Assembly (NCBI RefSeq): GCF_000981385.1
Contig: NZ_LATZ01000113.1
Span: 1-64,000, forward strand
Length of the DNA: 64,000 nt
Direction of reading: 5' to 3'
From: Bacillus sp. SA1-12
Lineage (GTDB): Bacteria > Bacillota > Bacilli > Bacillales > Bacillaceae
Numbering within the stretch: the stretch's first letter is position 1; each line of letters starts with the position of its first letter. Below the pieces are notes generated by a model. The model searched no databases. It had not been told where the DNA came from and saw nothing but the letters and a program-made list of their open reading frames with translations. Made by a program: the position numbers and the translations under genes. Below, piece by piece: positions 17,019 to 24,752 of the stretch.

Positions 17019-17336
17019 TTAAAGCTTTACTTTCATTGCAGGTTGTAAGAGGTGTTGTTGTTGTAAGGTAATGGTTCTAGAACAAATTTCTATTAAATCA
17101 TTTATGATTTGCTGTGGTGCAGGACCATCGATTAAGATTTTCAATGTTTGTCCATCCTTTACAGTTAGAAAACAGGTAACTAAGGATGGGAGTTTAGCCG
17201 CATCAATGATCGTTTTATTTCTAAGCAGAAAATAAATTTTTCCGTCGTATGATTTTGCCAACTGACTCACTCTTAGCAATTGGTCAATCCTTAATTGCTT
17301 CTTTATAGATAAGTCTAATGTCATTAATTTATTCAT
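17019..17336 (-). CDS. HPr-like domain protein lacking phosphorylation sites
   Basis: This 105-residue cytosolic protein has a region at ~18-88 (AKSYDGKIYFLLRNKTIIDAA ... KILIDGPAPQQIINDLIEIC) that aligns in pattern with the HPr/Crh open-faced sandwich. The catalytic His of HPr is replaced and the regulatory Ser site is not evident, so it probably cannot act as a PTS phosphocarrier. The start is ATG with CGGAGGGTAT upstream. It could be a divergent regulator or partner protein. Family assignment is by fold pattern only. Confidence 0.65.
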   Translation of the reverse strand: MNKLMTLDLSIKKQLRIDQLLRVSQLAKSYDGKIYFLLRNKTIIDAAKLPSLVTCFLTVKDGQTLKILIDGPAPQQIINDLIEICSRTITLQQQHLLQPAMKVKL

Positions 17337-17524
17337 ATATACCCTCCGAGAAGTAGTAGTTAATCATTACATACCTCAAAAATTCATTTCGAAAACTCAT
17401 TAAAACGAAAATAGTGATATAGTACTAGATTTTTGGATTTTTAGGTGTTAGTGCCTAGAGGGAGATATTCATTTTTTTCAAAAAAGAAGATATAGTAAAA
17501 ATAGGGATGGAAAGGGGGGCAAGC

Positions 17525-17728
17525 ATGGAAATTGTAAAGTATGTAAGTATGTTGATGGCAATTTTTACTCAGTTTACAGGAATTATTTTTTTATTTTTTA
17601 ACATAAGATTGGCTATAGGACTATTTTGCGTATATTTCTTTTCTTTACTTGTATTGCTTGCTTTGTTTATAAAAACAAGATTAGATGAAAAAAAGGAGGA
17701 TGCTCAGCATGATTATTGTGACTACTGA
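17525..17728 (+). CDS. small two-helix membrane protein
   Basis: This 67-residue protein has two hydrophobic helices (about 6-27 and 29-51) and a charged C-terminal tail (KTRLDEKKEDAQHDYCDY). The frame is open upstream, but ATG 17525 has AAGGGGGGC at good spacing. Its 3' end overlaps the next gene by 20 nt, so the two are probably translationally coupled. No family was recognised; it may be a membrane partner of the UPF0145 protein. Confidence 0.7.
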   Translation: MEIVKYVSMLMAIFTQFTGIIFLFFNIRLAIGLFCVYFFSLLVLLALFIKTRLDEKKEDAQHDYCDY

Positions 17729-18026
17729 ATCAGTGCCTGGGAAAGTAACGAAGGAATATAAAGGATTTGTAAAGGGAAGTACGGTTCAATCGAAGCATAT
17801 CGGAAAAGATATTATGGCTGGATTGAAAACAATTGTTGGCGGTGAACTCAAAGAATATACCGAAATGATGGATGAAGCCAGGCAAAAGGCGATTGGGAGA
17901 ATGGTTGAAGATGCAAAGGCGAAAGGGGCTAACGCCATTGTATGTATGAGACTAGAATCATCAGCTATTATGCAGAATGCCTCAGAAATTATTGCTTACG
18001 GAACGGCCGTCATAATAGAGGAATAA
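17709..18026 (+). CDS. YbjQ/UPF0145 heavy-metal-binding-fold protein
   Basis: This 105-residue protein belongs to the YbjQ family (DUF74/UPF0145). It starts MIIVTTESVPGKVTKEYKG and contains HIGKDIMAGLKTIVGGELKEYTEM and GANAIVCMRLESS, the conserved family blocks. The family forms pentamers and has no proven activity. ATG 17709 follows AAAGGAGG and sits inside the end of the upstream membrane-protein gene. A good terminator follows. Confidence 0.88.
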   Translation: MIIVTTESVPGKVTKEYKGFVKGSTVQSKHIGKDIMAGLKTIVGGELKEYTEMMDEARQKAIGRMVEDAKAKGANAIVCMRLESSAIMQNASEIIAYGTAVIIEE

Positions 18027-18047
18027 GGATATCCTGTATTAATGGTA

Positions 18048-18100
18048 AGAGAAAGACTTATGCAATTAATAGCTGAACCCTGAGTCTTTCTCTTTAACTT
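18048..18100 (+). terminator. terminator after UPF0145 gene
   Basis: Stem AGAGAAAGACT / AGTCTTTCTCT with a 24-nt loop and TTAACTT tail. Confidence 0.6.
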
Positions 18101-18116
18101 CTATAAGGAATACGAT

Positions 18117-18239
18117 TTATGTTTTTTTCTTTGTTTGTTCCCAATAATGAATTTGGGGAATACGTATATAAACAACATATTCGTGGAATAAAGTATAACC
18201 GACAAAACCAATGAGCTTCCAATCAATTACATCAAACAT
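18117..18239 (-). CDS. small hypothetical protein (40 aa)
   Basis: This 40-residue ORF has AAAGGAGCG upstream of the ATG. The product starts MFDVIDWKLIGFVGYTLFHE and ends HYWEQTKKKT, and is aromatic-rich. No family is known to me. It is convergent with the UPF0145 gene. It is supported by the ribosome-binding site, but coding status is not proven. Confidence 0.45.
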   Translation of the reverse strand: MFDVIDWKLIGFVGYTLFHEYVVYIRIPQIHYWEQTKKKT

Positions 18240-18401
18240 AGCTATCCGCTCCTTTATGGTTTGAAACGAACATGATGTTAGCAAAATGTTATATTCTTAT
18301 TAGAGGATGGGAAACGGGTGATGATTCAGGGGGAAAAATCACATGAACGTTTTCCTATAATATATGGTGAGAGATCCTTGTTTGATACATAAGAAATGGG
18401 A

Positions 18402-18430
18402 AGAGGCTGACACAAAGTGTCAGCCTCTTA
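18402..18430 (-). terminator. SASP gene terminator
   Basis: Perfect stem AGAGGCTGACAC / GTGTCAGCCTCT just 3' of the SASP gene. Confidence 0.8.
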
Positions 18431-18447
18431 GCCAATTTATTTAATTA

Positions 18448-18657
18448 TTATTGTTGTGAAAAACCGCTCATAGATTGTTGAGCCATTGATACTAAACGTT
18501 TAGTGATTTCCCCACCAACAGAACCGTTAGCGCGAGAAGTTGTTTCAGCACCAAGGTTTACACCAAACTCAGTAGCAATTTCATATTTCATTTGATCAAT
18601 TGCTTGAGATGCGCCTGGTACTAAAAGTTGATTAGAGTTTGAATTGTTTTGTGCCAT
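18448..18657 (-). CDS. alpha/beta-type small acid-soluble spore protein
   Basis: This 69-residue SASP coats spore DNA and shifts it to an A-like form, protecting it from UV and hydrolysis. It has the two family signatures KYEIATEFGVNLGAETTSR (containing the GPR protease site EIA/TEFGV) and NGSVGGEITKRLV. The start is ATG with GAGGAGATG upstream. A strong sigma-G promoter match lies 140-170 nt upstream, and a terminator follows. Position near yheE matches B. subtilis sspB, but several SASP paralogues exist, so no symbol is given. Confidence 0.95.
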   Translation of the reverse strand: MAQNNSNSNQLLVPGASQAIDQMKYEIATEFGVNLGAETTSRANGSVGGEITKRLVSMAQQSMSGFSQQ

Positions 18658-18797
18658 CTGTCATTCATCTCCTCAATAAGAATATTTTGGCTGGGTTAGT
18701 TGGATTTGCACCAAACATATGAAACCTATTTTTAGATTTCATCGCCTTACTCGGCTTAACCCATTGGTGTGTGCGTTGTTGCACCGTTGTTACTAAG

Positions 18798-18826
18798 TAT
18801 TATGGTTGATTTTTTTGTTTATATGC
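18798..18826 (-). promoter_or_regulatory. sigma-G promoter of the SASP gene
   Basis: On the minus strand GCATA (-35), 17 nt, then CATAATA (-10) fits the sigma-G consensus GMATR-N17/18-CATNNTA. The position upstream of a forespore-expressed SASP gene supports it. Confidence 0.75.
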
Positions 18827-18899
18827 AATGTTTTAATGGTAATTTTTTCAATCACCTTGATATAAAAACTCTATATAGGTAATGTGGAAAAGCAATTCG

Positions 18900-19085
18900 G
18901 CATCCAGCTCCGAAGCAGAGGACTGCAAGTGATGTAAAAGCGACATGACGTCGCGCTTTTGACTGCCAGTCGACTAGACAGACCATCTTGGAGCCAGCCA
19001 ATTTAGAATTGAAGGCAAAGAACGCGCCTTCGATTCTAAATCAGCTTATTTGTCTAGGCTGAACAAGGCGCTTGCGCTTTTGTTT
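18900..19085. repeat. repeat family A copy with associated element
   Basis: An outer block GCTCCGAAGCAGAGGACTGC ... GACTGCCAGTCGAC is followed by the family-A hairpin core AATTTAGAATTGAAGGC / GCCTTCGATTCTAAAT, and it ends AAGGCGCTTGCGCTTTT. The core pairs perfectly although its bases differ from other copies. No gene was recognised between the SASP gene and the zinc-ribbon gene. Confidence 0.75.
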
Positions 19086-19154
19086 TAGGTGATACATAAA
19101 TTAGGATAGTATTGAGATTCTAAAAGTATGCAGGTTATTTAAGGGGATGAAGAA

Positions 19155-19397
19155 ATGGATTTGTGTACTTTATGTAATGGATTAGAAACTCGAATGATTC
19201 AATGCCCAAGTTGCCAGACAATTATGGAGGACCAAGGGAAGATTACTGATTATCTGGATGATTATAGTGCATATCTGGATATTGATATAATGAAACTTTT
19301 TGATGGGGATCCAACATCACTCGAGACTCATCATTGCATTCATTATTATTATTGCCCAAATTGTCAGCATGAAGAGACAAATGCTATTAAAGAATGA
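19155..19397 (+). CDS. small zinc-ribbon-like protein
   Basis: This 80-residue protein has three CxxC pairs (CTLC at residues 4-7, CPSC near 18-21 and CPNC near 68-71), suggesting one or two structural zinc sites. An acidic middle (DYLDDYSAYLDIDIMKL) lies between them. The ATG is preceded by AAGGGGATGAAGAA. It stands alone, convergent with msmX. No named family was recognised. Confidence 0.75.
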   Translation: MDLCTLCNGLETRMIQCPSCQTIMEDQGKITDYLDDYSAYLDIDIMKLFDGDPTSLETHHCIHYYYCPNCQHEETNAIKE

Positions 19398-19415
19398 GGA
19401 GAATAAAAAAAGGAA

Positions 19416-19471
19416 AGGGTCAGACCCCTAAAACACCAAATATAAGTGTTTGATGGAGGGGTCTGACCCTA
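19416..19471 (-). terminator. terminator of msmX
   Basis: Perfect long stem AGGGTCAGACCCCT / AGGGGTCTGACCCT. On the minus strand it is followed by TTCCTTTTTTT. Confidence 0.85.
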
Positions 19472-19481
19472 AGTTTAGTTA

Positions 19482-20594
19482 TTATTTTTCACCAGCTGGG
19501 CGAATTCTTTTTTCTGATTCAGTATCGAAGAAATGAGCTTTGTTCATGTCTAATGCTAACTCAAGTGATTGACCAGGCTTAACATCTGTACGTGAATCAA
19601 CACGTGCTACGAATGATTGGCCGTCAATTTCAGAATAAAGCATTGTTTCAGCACCCATTAACTCTGCAACTTCAATTTTAGCAGAGATTTTTGAACCTTG
19701 AGAGGATTCAATGAATACTGGCTCATCATGAATTTCTTCAGGACGAACACCCATTAAAACTTCTTTGTTTACATAGCCTTGCTCACGAAGATATTTCATT
19801 TTACCTTCTGGAACAGCAACACTAGTCGAACCAAATGAGAATTTGCCGTCTGAAAGTTTTCCTTTAAAGAAGTTCATTGCAGGTGATCCGATAAATCCGC
19901 CAACAAATGCGTTTTCTGGCTTATCATATACTTCTTTAGGAGATCCTACTTGTTGGATGATACCATCTTTAAGAACAACAAGACGAGTAGCCATTGTCAT
20001 CGCTTCAGTTTGGTCATGGGTAACGTAAATTGTTGTTGTTTGTAAGCGTTGGTGTAATTTTGTGATTTCAGCACGCATTTGTACACGAAGCTTCGCATCA
20101 AGGTTAGATAAAGGCTCATCCATTAAGAATACCTTTGCATCACGAACGATTGCACGGCCTAATGCAACACGCTGACGCTGACCACCTGATAATGCTTTTG
20201 GTTTACGTTGTAAGTATTGCTCAAGACCAAGGATTCTAGCAGCATCATTAACACGACGTTCAATTTCATCTTTTGGTAATTTACGAAGCTTTAATCCGAA
20301 TGCCATATTATCATAAACGTTCATATGTGGATAAAGTGCATAGTTTTGGAATACCATTGCGATATCACGATCTTTAGGAGCAACATCGTTCATACGCTTT
20401 CCATCAATGTAGAAATCTCCTTTTGAAATTTCTTCTAATCCTGCAACCATACGAAGTGTAGTAGATTTACCGCAACCAGATGGACCAACGAATACGATAA
20501 ATTCTTTATCTTGAATATGAAGGTTGAAATCTTCTACTGCTGTAACTTTATTGTCGTAAATCTTGTAAATATTCTCTAATCTTAACTCTGCCAT
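19482..20594 (-). CDS. msmX: multi-sugar ABC transporter ATPase MsmX/UgpC
   Basis: This 370-residue ATPase energises several oligosaccharide importers. Walker A is GPSGCGKST (38-46), the signature is LSGGQRQRVALGRAI (about 135-149), and Walker B is VFLMDEPLSNLDAKLR. The D-loop and the switch His (YVTHDQTEAMT) are intact. The C-terminal ~130 residues form the regulatory OB-type domain (VRPEEIHDEPVF) that docks permeases. The start is ATG with GGGGAGGAATT. No permease genes are nearby, as expected for a shared ATPase. Cre-like sequences lie upstream. It neighbours a PucR/CdaR-like regulator as msmX neighbours yxkF in B. subtilis. Confidence 0.93.
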   Translation of the reverse strand: MAELRLENIYKIYDNKVTAVEDFNLHIQDKEFIVFVGPSGCGKSTTLRMVAGLEEISKGDFYIDGKRMNDVAPKDRDIAMVFQNYALYPHMNVYDNMAFGLKLRKLPKDEIERRVNDAARILGLEQYLQRKPKALSGGQRQRVALGRAIVRDAKVFLMDEPLSNLDAKLRVQMRAEITKLHQRLQTTTIYVTHDQTEAMTMATRLVVLKDGIIQQVGSPKEVYDKPENAFVGGFIGSPAMNFFKGKLSDGKFSFGSTSVAVPEGKMKYLREQGYVNKEVLMGVRPEEIHDEPVFIESSQGSKISAKIEVAELMGAETMLYSEIDGQSFVARVDSRTDVKPGQSLELALDMNKAHFFDTESEKRIRPAGEK

Positions 20595-20615
20595 TTTTGA
20601 ATTCCTCCCCGTTTT

Positions 20616-20629
20616 TGAAAGCGTTTTAT
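20616..20629. promoter_or_regulatory. cre-like site upstream of msmX
   Basis: TGAAAGCGTTTTAT matches the left half of the CcpA cre consensus and lies just 5' of the msmX ribosome-binding site. A second sequence, TGTAAACGCTTTTC at 20711-20724, is closer to consensus. Carbon-catabolite control is plausible but inferred. Confidence 0.4.
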
Positions 20630-20671
20630 TATGTTTTCATTGTAAGGGATTTCAGGAAAGAAAGTAAACGT

Positions 20672-20713
20672 ACAAGTTGCACGAAAAATACTAGGCTCTT
20701 TTGTGCAACTTGT
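20672..20713 (-). terminator. inverted repeat between yxkF-like gene and msmX
   Basis: Arms ACAAGTTGCACGAAAA and TTTTGTGCAACTTGT pair with one bulge. They could terminate the regulator transcript on the minus strand, although the following tract is weak (ACGTTTACTTTC), or act as a protein operator since a cre-like sequence overlaps the right arm. Confidence 0.5.
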
Positions 20714-20723
20714 AAACGCTTTT

Positions 20724-21623
20724 CTAGCTTTCATGTCGAACGAGAATCGTTGCTAGAAAGATAAATGTTGCATTAGAAAACGTCCGGATGTCTAAACCTG
20801 TCTTTTCTAGAAGTTTTTCTAAGCGATATTGCAGGCTGTTCCGGTGAATAAATAATCGTTTAGCTGTTAAGGAGGCATTTAAATTAGACTGCAAAAAGGC
20901 CTCAATCGTATGATGGAGTTCTTTATCCTCAATTGCTTCTATTAGTTGGTTAGAGAGAATATCTCTTTTTATGGCAGATGGCGATGTCATAATTAAAAGC
21001 GGCATCGCATCATAAAAGGTCAGGGCTTTTTCCCGATGGACTGAACGGTGCAAGGCTTGGAAGCAGCTTTGCTCTAGTGTGAATTTTTCTTTTAGATCAG
21101 CATCATTTTTCTGAAGCTGTCCAATATAAAGATAGGGTTCAACATAAAAATCGGTTGTAAGAGTATCACTTAAATTCTTTAATGATTCAGCATCTAATGT
21201 GATAGATGGTTTTTCTTCAATAATGATGCCGTGTGAAAGACTTAACCATATGATAAGTTCAGAGTCAAGAATTCCCTGGACAGCTTCTTCAAAATTTTGT
21301 TTTTCATCAATAGTCTGTTTTAAATAGAAATAATAGAAGCGTATGGTTGCATGATCAGCTGGGAGAGGCGGTTCACTATTTTTTCTATCTAAAAAAAGGT
21401 AATCAAACCACTTGCGCTGAGAGTGTGAAAAGGTATCCTCATTGACGATTTCTACTGATTTGAACAAAGAAGATAGCAGCTCTATCTCCTTCTCTGATAG
21501 AGACGCTTTAAGAATTCCAAAGGTTTGTCCATACTCTGTTTGGAACCATTCATAATTTGTGTCTTTCGGATTATAGGTCATGATCATTGCATCTTTATAA
21601 TGTCGCAACAAATTTTCTAACAT
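20724..21623 (-). CDS. yxkF: PucR/CdaR-type helix-turn-helix regulator (YxkF-like)
   Basis: This 299-residue protein has a C-terminal PucR-type HTH: HHTIEAFLQSNLNASLTAKRL followed by HRNSLQYRLEKLLEKTGLDIR (about 245-290), the signature motif of the CdaR/PucR family. The N-terminal 230 residues match no sensory domain I recognise. Such proteins are usually activators. Its position directly upstream of msmX on the same strand corresponds to yxkF-msmX in B. subtilis, so it may tune sugar uptake. The ATG is preceded by AAAGGAGATATC. The symbol is based on synteny and is moderately sure. Confidence 0.8.
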   Translation of the reverse strand: MLENLLRHYKDAMIMTYNPKDTNYEWFQTEYGQTFGILKASLSEKEIELLSSLFKSVEIVNEDTFSHSQRKWFDYLFLDRKNSEPPLPADHATIRFYYFYLKQTIDEKQNFEEAVQGILDSELIIWLSLSHGIIIEEKPSITLDAESLKNLSDTLTTDFYVEPYLYIGQLQKNDADLKEKFTLEQSCFQALHRSVHREKALTFYDAMPLLIMTSPSAIKRDILSNQLIEAIEDKELHHTIEAFLQSNLNASLTAKRLFIHRNSLQYRLEKLLEKTGLDIRTFSNATFIFLATILVRHES

Positions 21624-21712
21624 TGATATCTCCTTTAATGCATAGGTCTTTCTTCTATTATAGAAAAGATTGCCAAGGCATGAAAGCTATAATAGTATAC
21701 ACGTAAAGCAAA

Positions 21713-21746
21713 CAAAAAAAGACTGCAGGTTTAAACCAACAGCCTT
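21713..21746 (-). terminator. terminator of the yhe ATP-grasp operon
   Basis: Minus-strand hairpin GGCTGTTGGTTTAAACCTGCAGTC followed by TTTTTTTG, at the end of the last small gene of the operon. Confidence 0.75.
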
Positions 21747-21936
21747 ATTCTTCTACATCATATGGCGGTTCCTCTTCTACAAGGTCCCGTGCTTCTTCAA
21801 TATTGGCTTTGCTATCTTTTCGATGGACCGAGCCGCCAGATAGGCCTTCATTAATGATTCGGTCAATATCTAAATAAACCTCATCTTTTCCTTCATAGTT
21901 TAAATCTTGTTTTACACCTTCGACCTTTTTCACCAT
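21745..21936 (-). CDS. small acidic hypothetical protein (63 aa)
   Basis: This 63-residue acidic protein starts MVKKVEGVKQDLNYEGKDE and ends LVEEEPPYDVEE. A TTG lies upstream in frame, but ATG 21936 is 7 nt from GAGGAGG and is preferred. It is the last gene of the yheD/C/E operon, 53 nt downstream of yheE, and a terminator follows immediately. No family was recognised. The context suggests expression with the spore-associated ATP-grasp genes. Confidence 0.7.
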   Translation of the reverse strand: MVKKVEGVKQDLNYEGKDEVYLDIDRIINEGLSGGSVHRKDSKANIEEARDLVEEEPPYDVEE

Positions 21937-21989
21937 TATCAAACCTCCTCATCTCTGTTAGCTTGCGCATGAGTAGGTTTCATCATTCA

Positions 21990-22199
21990 TTAGTCGTACA
22001 CATGGAAGAGCATGAGCTCATGTATTTGTGACTGTATTTCTGTTTCTTCCTCTTTTGGCGGTGTCATCGCTGCCCATTCGATTTGTCCATTTTTATGATA
22101 TATTCCATCGTAATGAATTCCTCTGAAGTAAAAGGAAATTCGCCAACCAGGTAAGCTTGCCTGTTTAATCAATGGTTTATATTGAAAATGTGTAATCAA
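21990..22199 (-). CDS. yheE: YheE family protein
   Basis: This 69-residue protein matches the YheE family (DUF5342) in length and in the pattern HFQYKPL ... LPGWRISFYFRGIHYDGIYHK ... IEWAAMTPP. The function is unknown. As in B. subtilis it follows the yheC/yheD genes, and is likely co-transcribed with them. Start ATG 22199 lies after AAAGGAGCAATAAGGTTTG. Confidence 0.8.
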   Translation of the reverse strand: MITHFQYKPLIKQASLPGWRISFYFRGIHYDGIYHKNGQIEWAAMTPPKEEETEIQSQIHELMLFHVYD

Positions 22200-22332
22200 A
22201 CCTTATTGCTCCTTTCCTAACTGATTTTAGGCGGTTAGTTGTCTGGAGAAATGCGAATAAACTAAAAGGAAAACGAAAGTATTGTCCAGTTTGGCCACCT
22301 TGCCTTCCTTGTAAATAATACGGCAAAAAAAG

Positions 22333-23394
22333 TTAAAATTCCTTCTTGTTATGGATGGTATTATTTGCTAATTCTGCAAACAATTTAGCAGTTTGCTCAA
22401 TTCGTTTCGTTTGGATATCAATCTCATCAAAAATCATTGGTTTTGAATTTACTTCAAATAATATTGGTTTTCCTCGAGGCGTTATCCCCACATCCATTGA
22501 GAATTCACCAACAAAGCCATACCTTTTCGTTAACTGACTGCCGACGATTTCAGCCAGCCAGTTTAATTTATCCTTAGAACATTGATCTTTGATTTGTTGA
22601 AAGGGGATAATTTCTCCTCCATTTGGAACATGGGTGATAATCGAGTTTTCATCCGCTTTCCGAACACCAATTCCGATGATTTTGTGAATTCCTTTGTCGT
22701 ATAGGCAGATGATTCGTAAATCATATTTGCAACCATCAAGGGTATCGGTTATCACTTCTTTTTGAAGGAGATAAGGTTTTCTCATTAAGATTTTTTCTGC
22801 TGCCTTTATAAAATCAGCATATAAATACGTGGATGTTTGATTTTTTTTGTGAATGTAATAATTCATACCATCAAATGATAGTTTATAAATACCTTTCCCT
22901 TTATGACCATTAACAGGTTTAATATAAAGGGAGCGGTAGGTTGCCAATTTTGCAAGCAAATCATTTATTGTTCTATACATCCATGTTTTTGGAAGGTAGG
23001 ATTTTAGTTTGCTTGACTTTTCAAGGGCACAATAGCTTTCCCATTTATCAAAAAAGCTCGGATTAAAGAAAAATTTCCCATTATTTTCATAGGTTTGCTT
23101 TAAAGAAAGAAATAAGGCAGATAACTCTTCTTTCCTAAATGAAATCTTGTTATAGATGAGGTCGGGGATGGGGAAAGTACGTTTTCCCCATTTGTCAGCA
23201 TGTTCATTATAAATATACCCGTTTACATAGTGTTCCTTGAAGTCTTCGGTTGTAAAAATAAACGACAGACCGCCGATTCTCAATAGTTCCTTTTGAAGTG
23301 CCTTAAAAACTTGCTGCTCACCACGAAATGAGTCTTCTGTTTTGCCTGGACTTGTAAGAATCCCAACAAGCGGAAAATAGCTAAACTTCTTCAT
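22333..23394 (-). CDS. yheC: YheC-like ATP-grasp protein, spore coat-associated
   Basis: This 353-residue protein of the YheC/YheD family has an N-terminal ~120-residue module and a C-terminal ATP-grasp fold. ATP-grasp motifs are YIKPVNGHKGKGIYKL (about 153-168), DLRIICLYD, HVPNGGEI and the Mg2+-binding FEVNSKPMIFDE near 315-326. Relatives are described as endospore coat-associated; the ligase substrate is unknown. It is the fourth and shortest paralogue in the operon, and its start overlaps the preceding gene by 14 nt. The conserved residues suggest activity. Confidence 0.85.
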   Translation of the reverse strand: MKKFSYFPLVGILTSPGKTEDSFRGEQQVFKALQKELLRIGGLSFIFTTEDFKEHYVNGYIYNEHADKWGKRTFPIPDLIYNKISFRKEELSALFLSLKQTYENNGKFFFNPSFFDKWESYCALEKSSKLKSYLPKTWMYRTINDLLAKLATYRSLYIKPVNGHKGKGIYKLSFDGMNYYIHKKNQTSTYLYADFIKAAEKILMRKPYLLQKEVITDTLDGCKYDLRIICLYDKGIHKIIGIGVRKADENSIITHVPNGGEIIPFQQIKDQCSKDKLNWLAEIVGSQLTKRYGFVGEFSMDVGITPRGKPILFEVNSKPMIFDEIDIQTKRIEQTAKLFAELANNTIHNKKEF

Positions 23395-24751
23395 AAATTA
23401 ATTCCTCGGGATTGTAAATTGCCTGCTTTGATAAGAATAATCCGTACTCAAGTGATGCTTTACGGGACAGGATATCCGCTTCCTTGAGTTCAGGATGACA
23501 GAAGATTGATCTGCCAGGCTTGGAGTTTGCTTCAAACATCCAGATACCCCCGTTTTGGTCAATGCCCAGATCAAACCCAATTTCCCCGACAAATCCTCGA
23601 ACTTTAGCATCAATGCTTTTGCTTAAAATAATGGAGGAGTTTGTAAGGTTCTGAAGAGCTATTTTCCGTTCCTGTTCATCCTCATAGATTTCTTCAATGG
23701 TTTTTACAACACCGCCATTATTTAAATGTGTCGTCACACTGCCTTTTCCAGCTATTTTTGCCGCAATAGCAGTTACTCTCCAAACACCTTCTTCGTCCTT
23801 ATTCGTGTGGACCCTAAAATCAACTGGCTTTCCGTCAATACGCAGCAGCTTAATTCCCTGCTGGGCAATAAAATGAGAAAGCTCATCTTTAAACGTTTTC
23901 TTTAAAAAATGTTCAATTGAAGGATGTCTTACTAAACGATTCTTTTTCTTTTCATCCCGATATCTGCAATAGTAGTGATTATCTTCTCTTGAATACATAA
24001 GCTGATAGACTCCATTCCCTAAGCTGCTATTTGCCGGCTTTAAATAAATGCTTTGATATGAAGCAAGCATTTCTTCCATCCTGCTAATCGAAGGAGGGTG
24101 GTAGGTTGCCGGTAAATATTTGGCTGCCAGTGTGTCGTGAATTAAGAGTTTATGGATGGTCCATTTGTTAAAAAAACCAGGATTATACCACGGAATAGAG
24201 TAGTCCTCTGTGAAACGCTTTTTTACTAATTTAAATTTCTGATGTTTTTCAACACGGCGATTTGGCAGCCGGTCATAAACTGCGTTTGGAAACGGAAAAA
24301 GTGCTTGCTTCCACCCATCGGTATCGTAAATAAAGCCATTTATTGTGCCGTCCTCCCAGTTAATATGGTTGGACCCGAACACAAATGAAAAGACGCCGAC
24401 AGATTGATCCATGGATAAATATTTAGCGAAAAACAACGAACGTTCCCCCAGCGGGCGAAGAATGGATCCCGTAAAGCCTGCTGTGAATACTCCTACTAAA
24501 GCCCCTAAATGCAAGCTTCCATCCTTAAAAAAAAGATGGATTTTTCCCTTATCAGGCAGCATCAGATTTGTTGCTATTTCTTTTGGTAGTACAATACGAT
24601 TCTCAATATTCCTCTTATACAGAACCTTACAAGGAACTGATCTGGATCCGAATGATATTTGATTGACAGGCCCGTCTTTCATTGTAGTTGATGGCAAGTG
24701 GATACGACTATCTTTGGAGCTCGTTACTTGGATGGTATATGTTGTACTCAT
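23381..24751 (-). CDS. yheD: YheD-like ATP-grasp protein, spore coat-associated
   Basis: This 456-residue member has an extra N-terminal ~110-residue domain (STTYTIQVTSSKDSRIHLP ... GKIHLFFKDG) absent from the shorter paralogues. The ATP-grasp part has YLKPANSSLGNGVYQLMY, VDFRVHTNKDE, HLNNGGVV and the metal-binding FEANSKPGRS. The start is ATG with AAAGGAGTCG, one base after the stop of the upstream gene, so translation is coupled. It pairs with the shorter downstream gene, which overlaps its 3' end. The substrate is unknown. Confidence 0.85.
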   Translation of the reverse strand: MSTTYTIQVTSSKDSRIHLPSTTMKDGPVNQISFGSRSVPCKVLYKRNIENRIVLPKEIATNLMLPDKGKIHLFFKDGSLHLGALVGVFTAGFTGSILRPLGERSLFFAKYLSMDQSVGVFSFVFGSNHINWEDGTINGFIYDTDGWKQALFPFPNAVYDRLPNRRVEKHQKFKLVKKRFTEDYSIPWYNPGFFNKWTIHKLLIHDTLAAKYLPATYHPPSISRMEEMLASYQSIYLKPANSSLGNGVYQLMYSREDNHYYCRYRDEKKKNRLVRHPSIEHFLKKTFKDELSHFIAQQGIKLLRIDGKPVDFRVHTNKDEEGVWRVTAIAAKIAGKGSVTTHLNNGGVVKTIEEIYEDEQERKIALQNLTNSSIILSKSIDAKVRGFVGEIGFDLGIDQNGGIWMFEANSKPGRSIFCHPELKEADILSRKASLEYGLFLSKQAIYNPEELIYEEV

Positions 24752-24752
24752 A

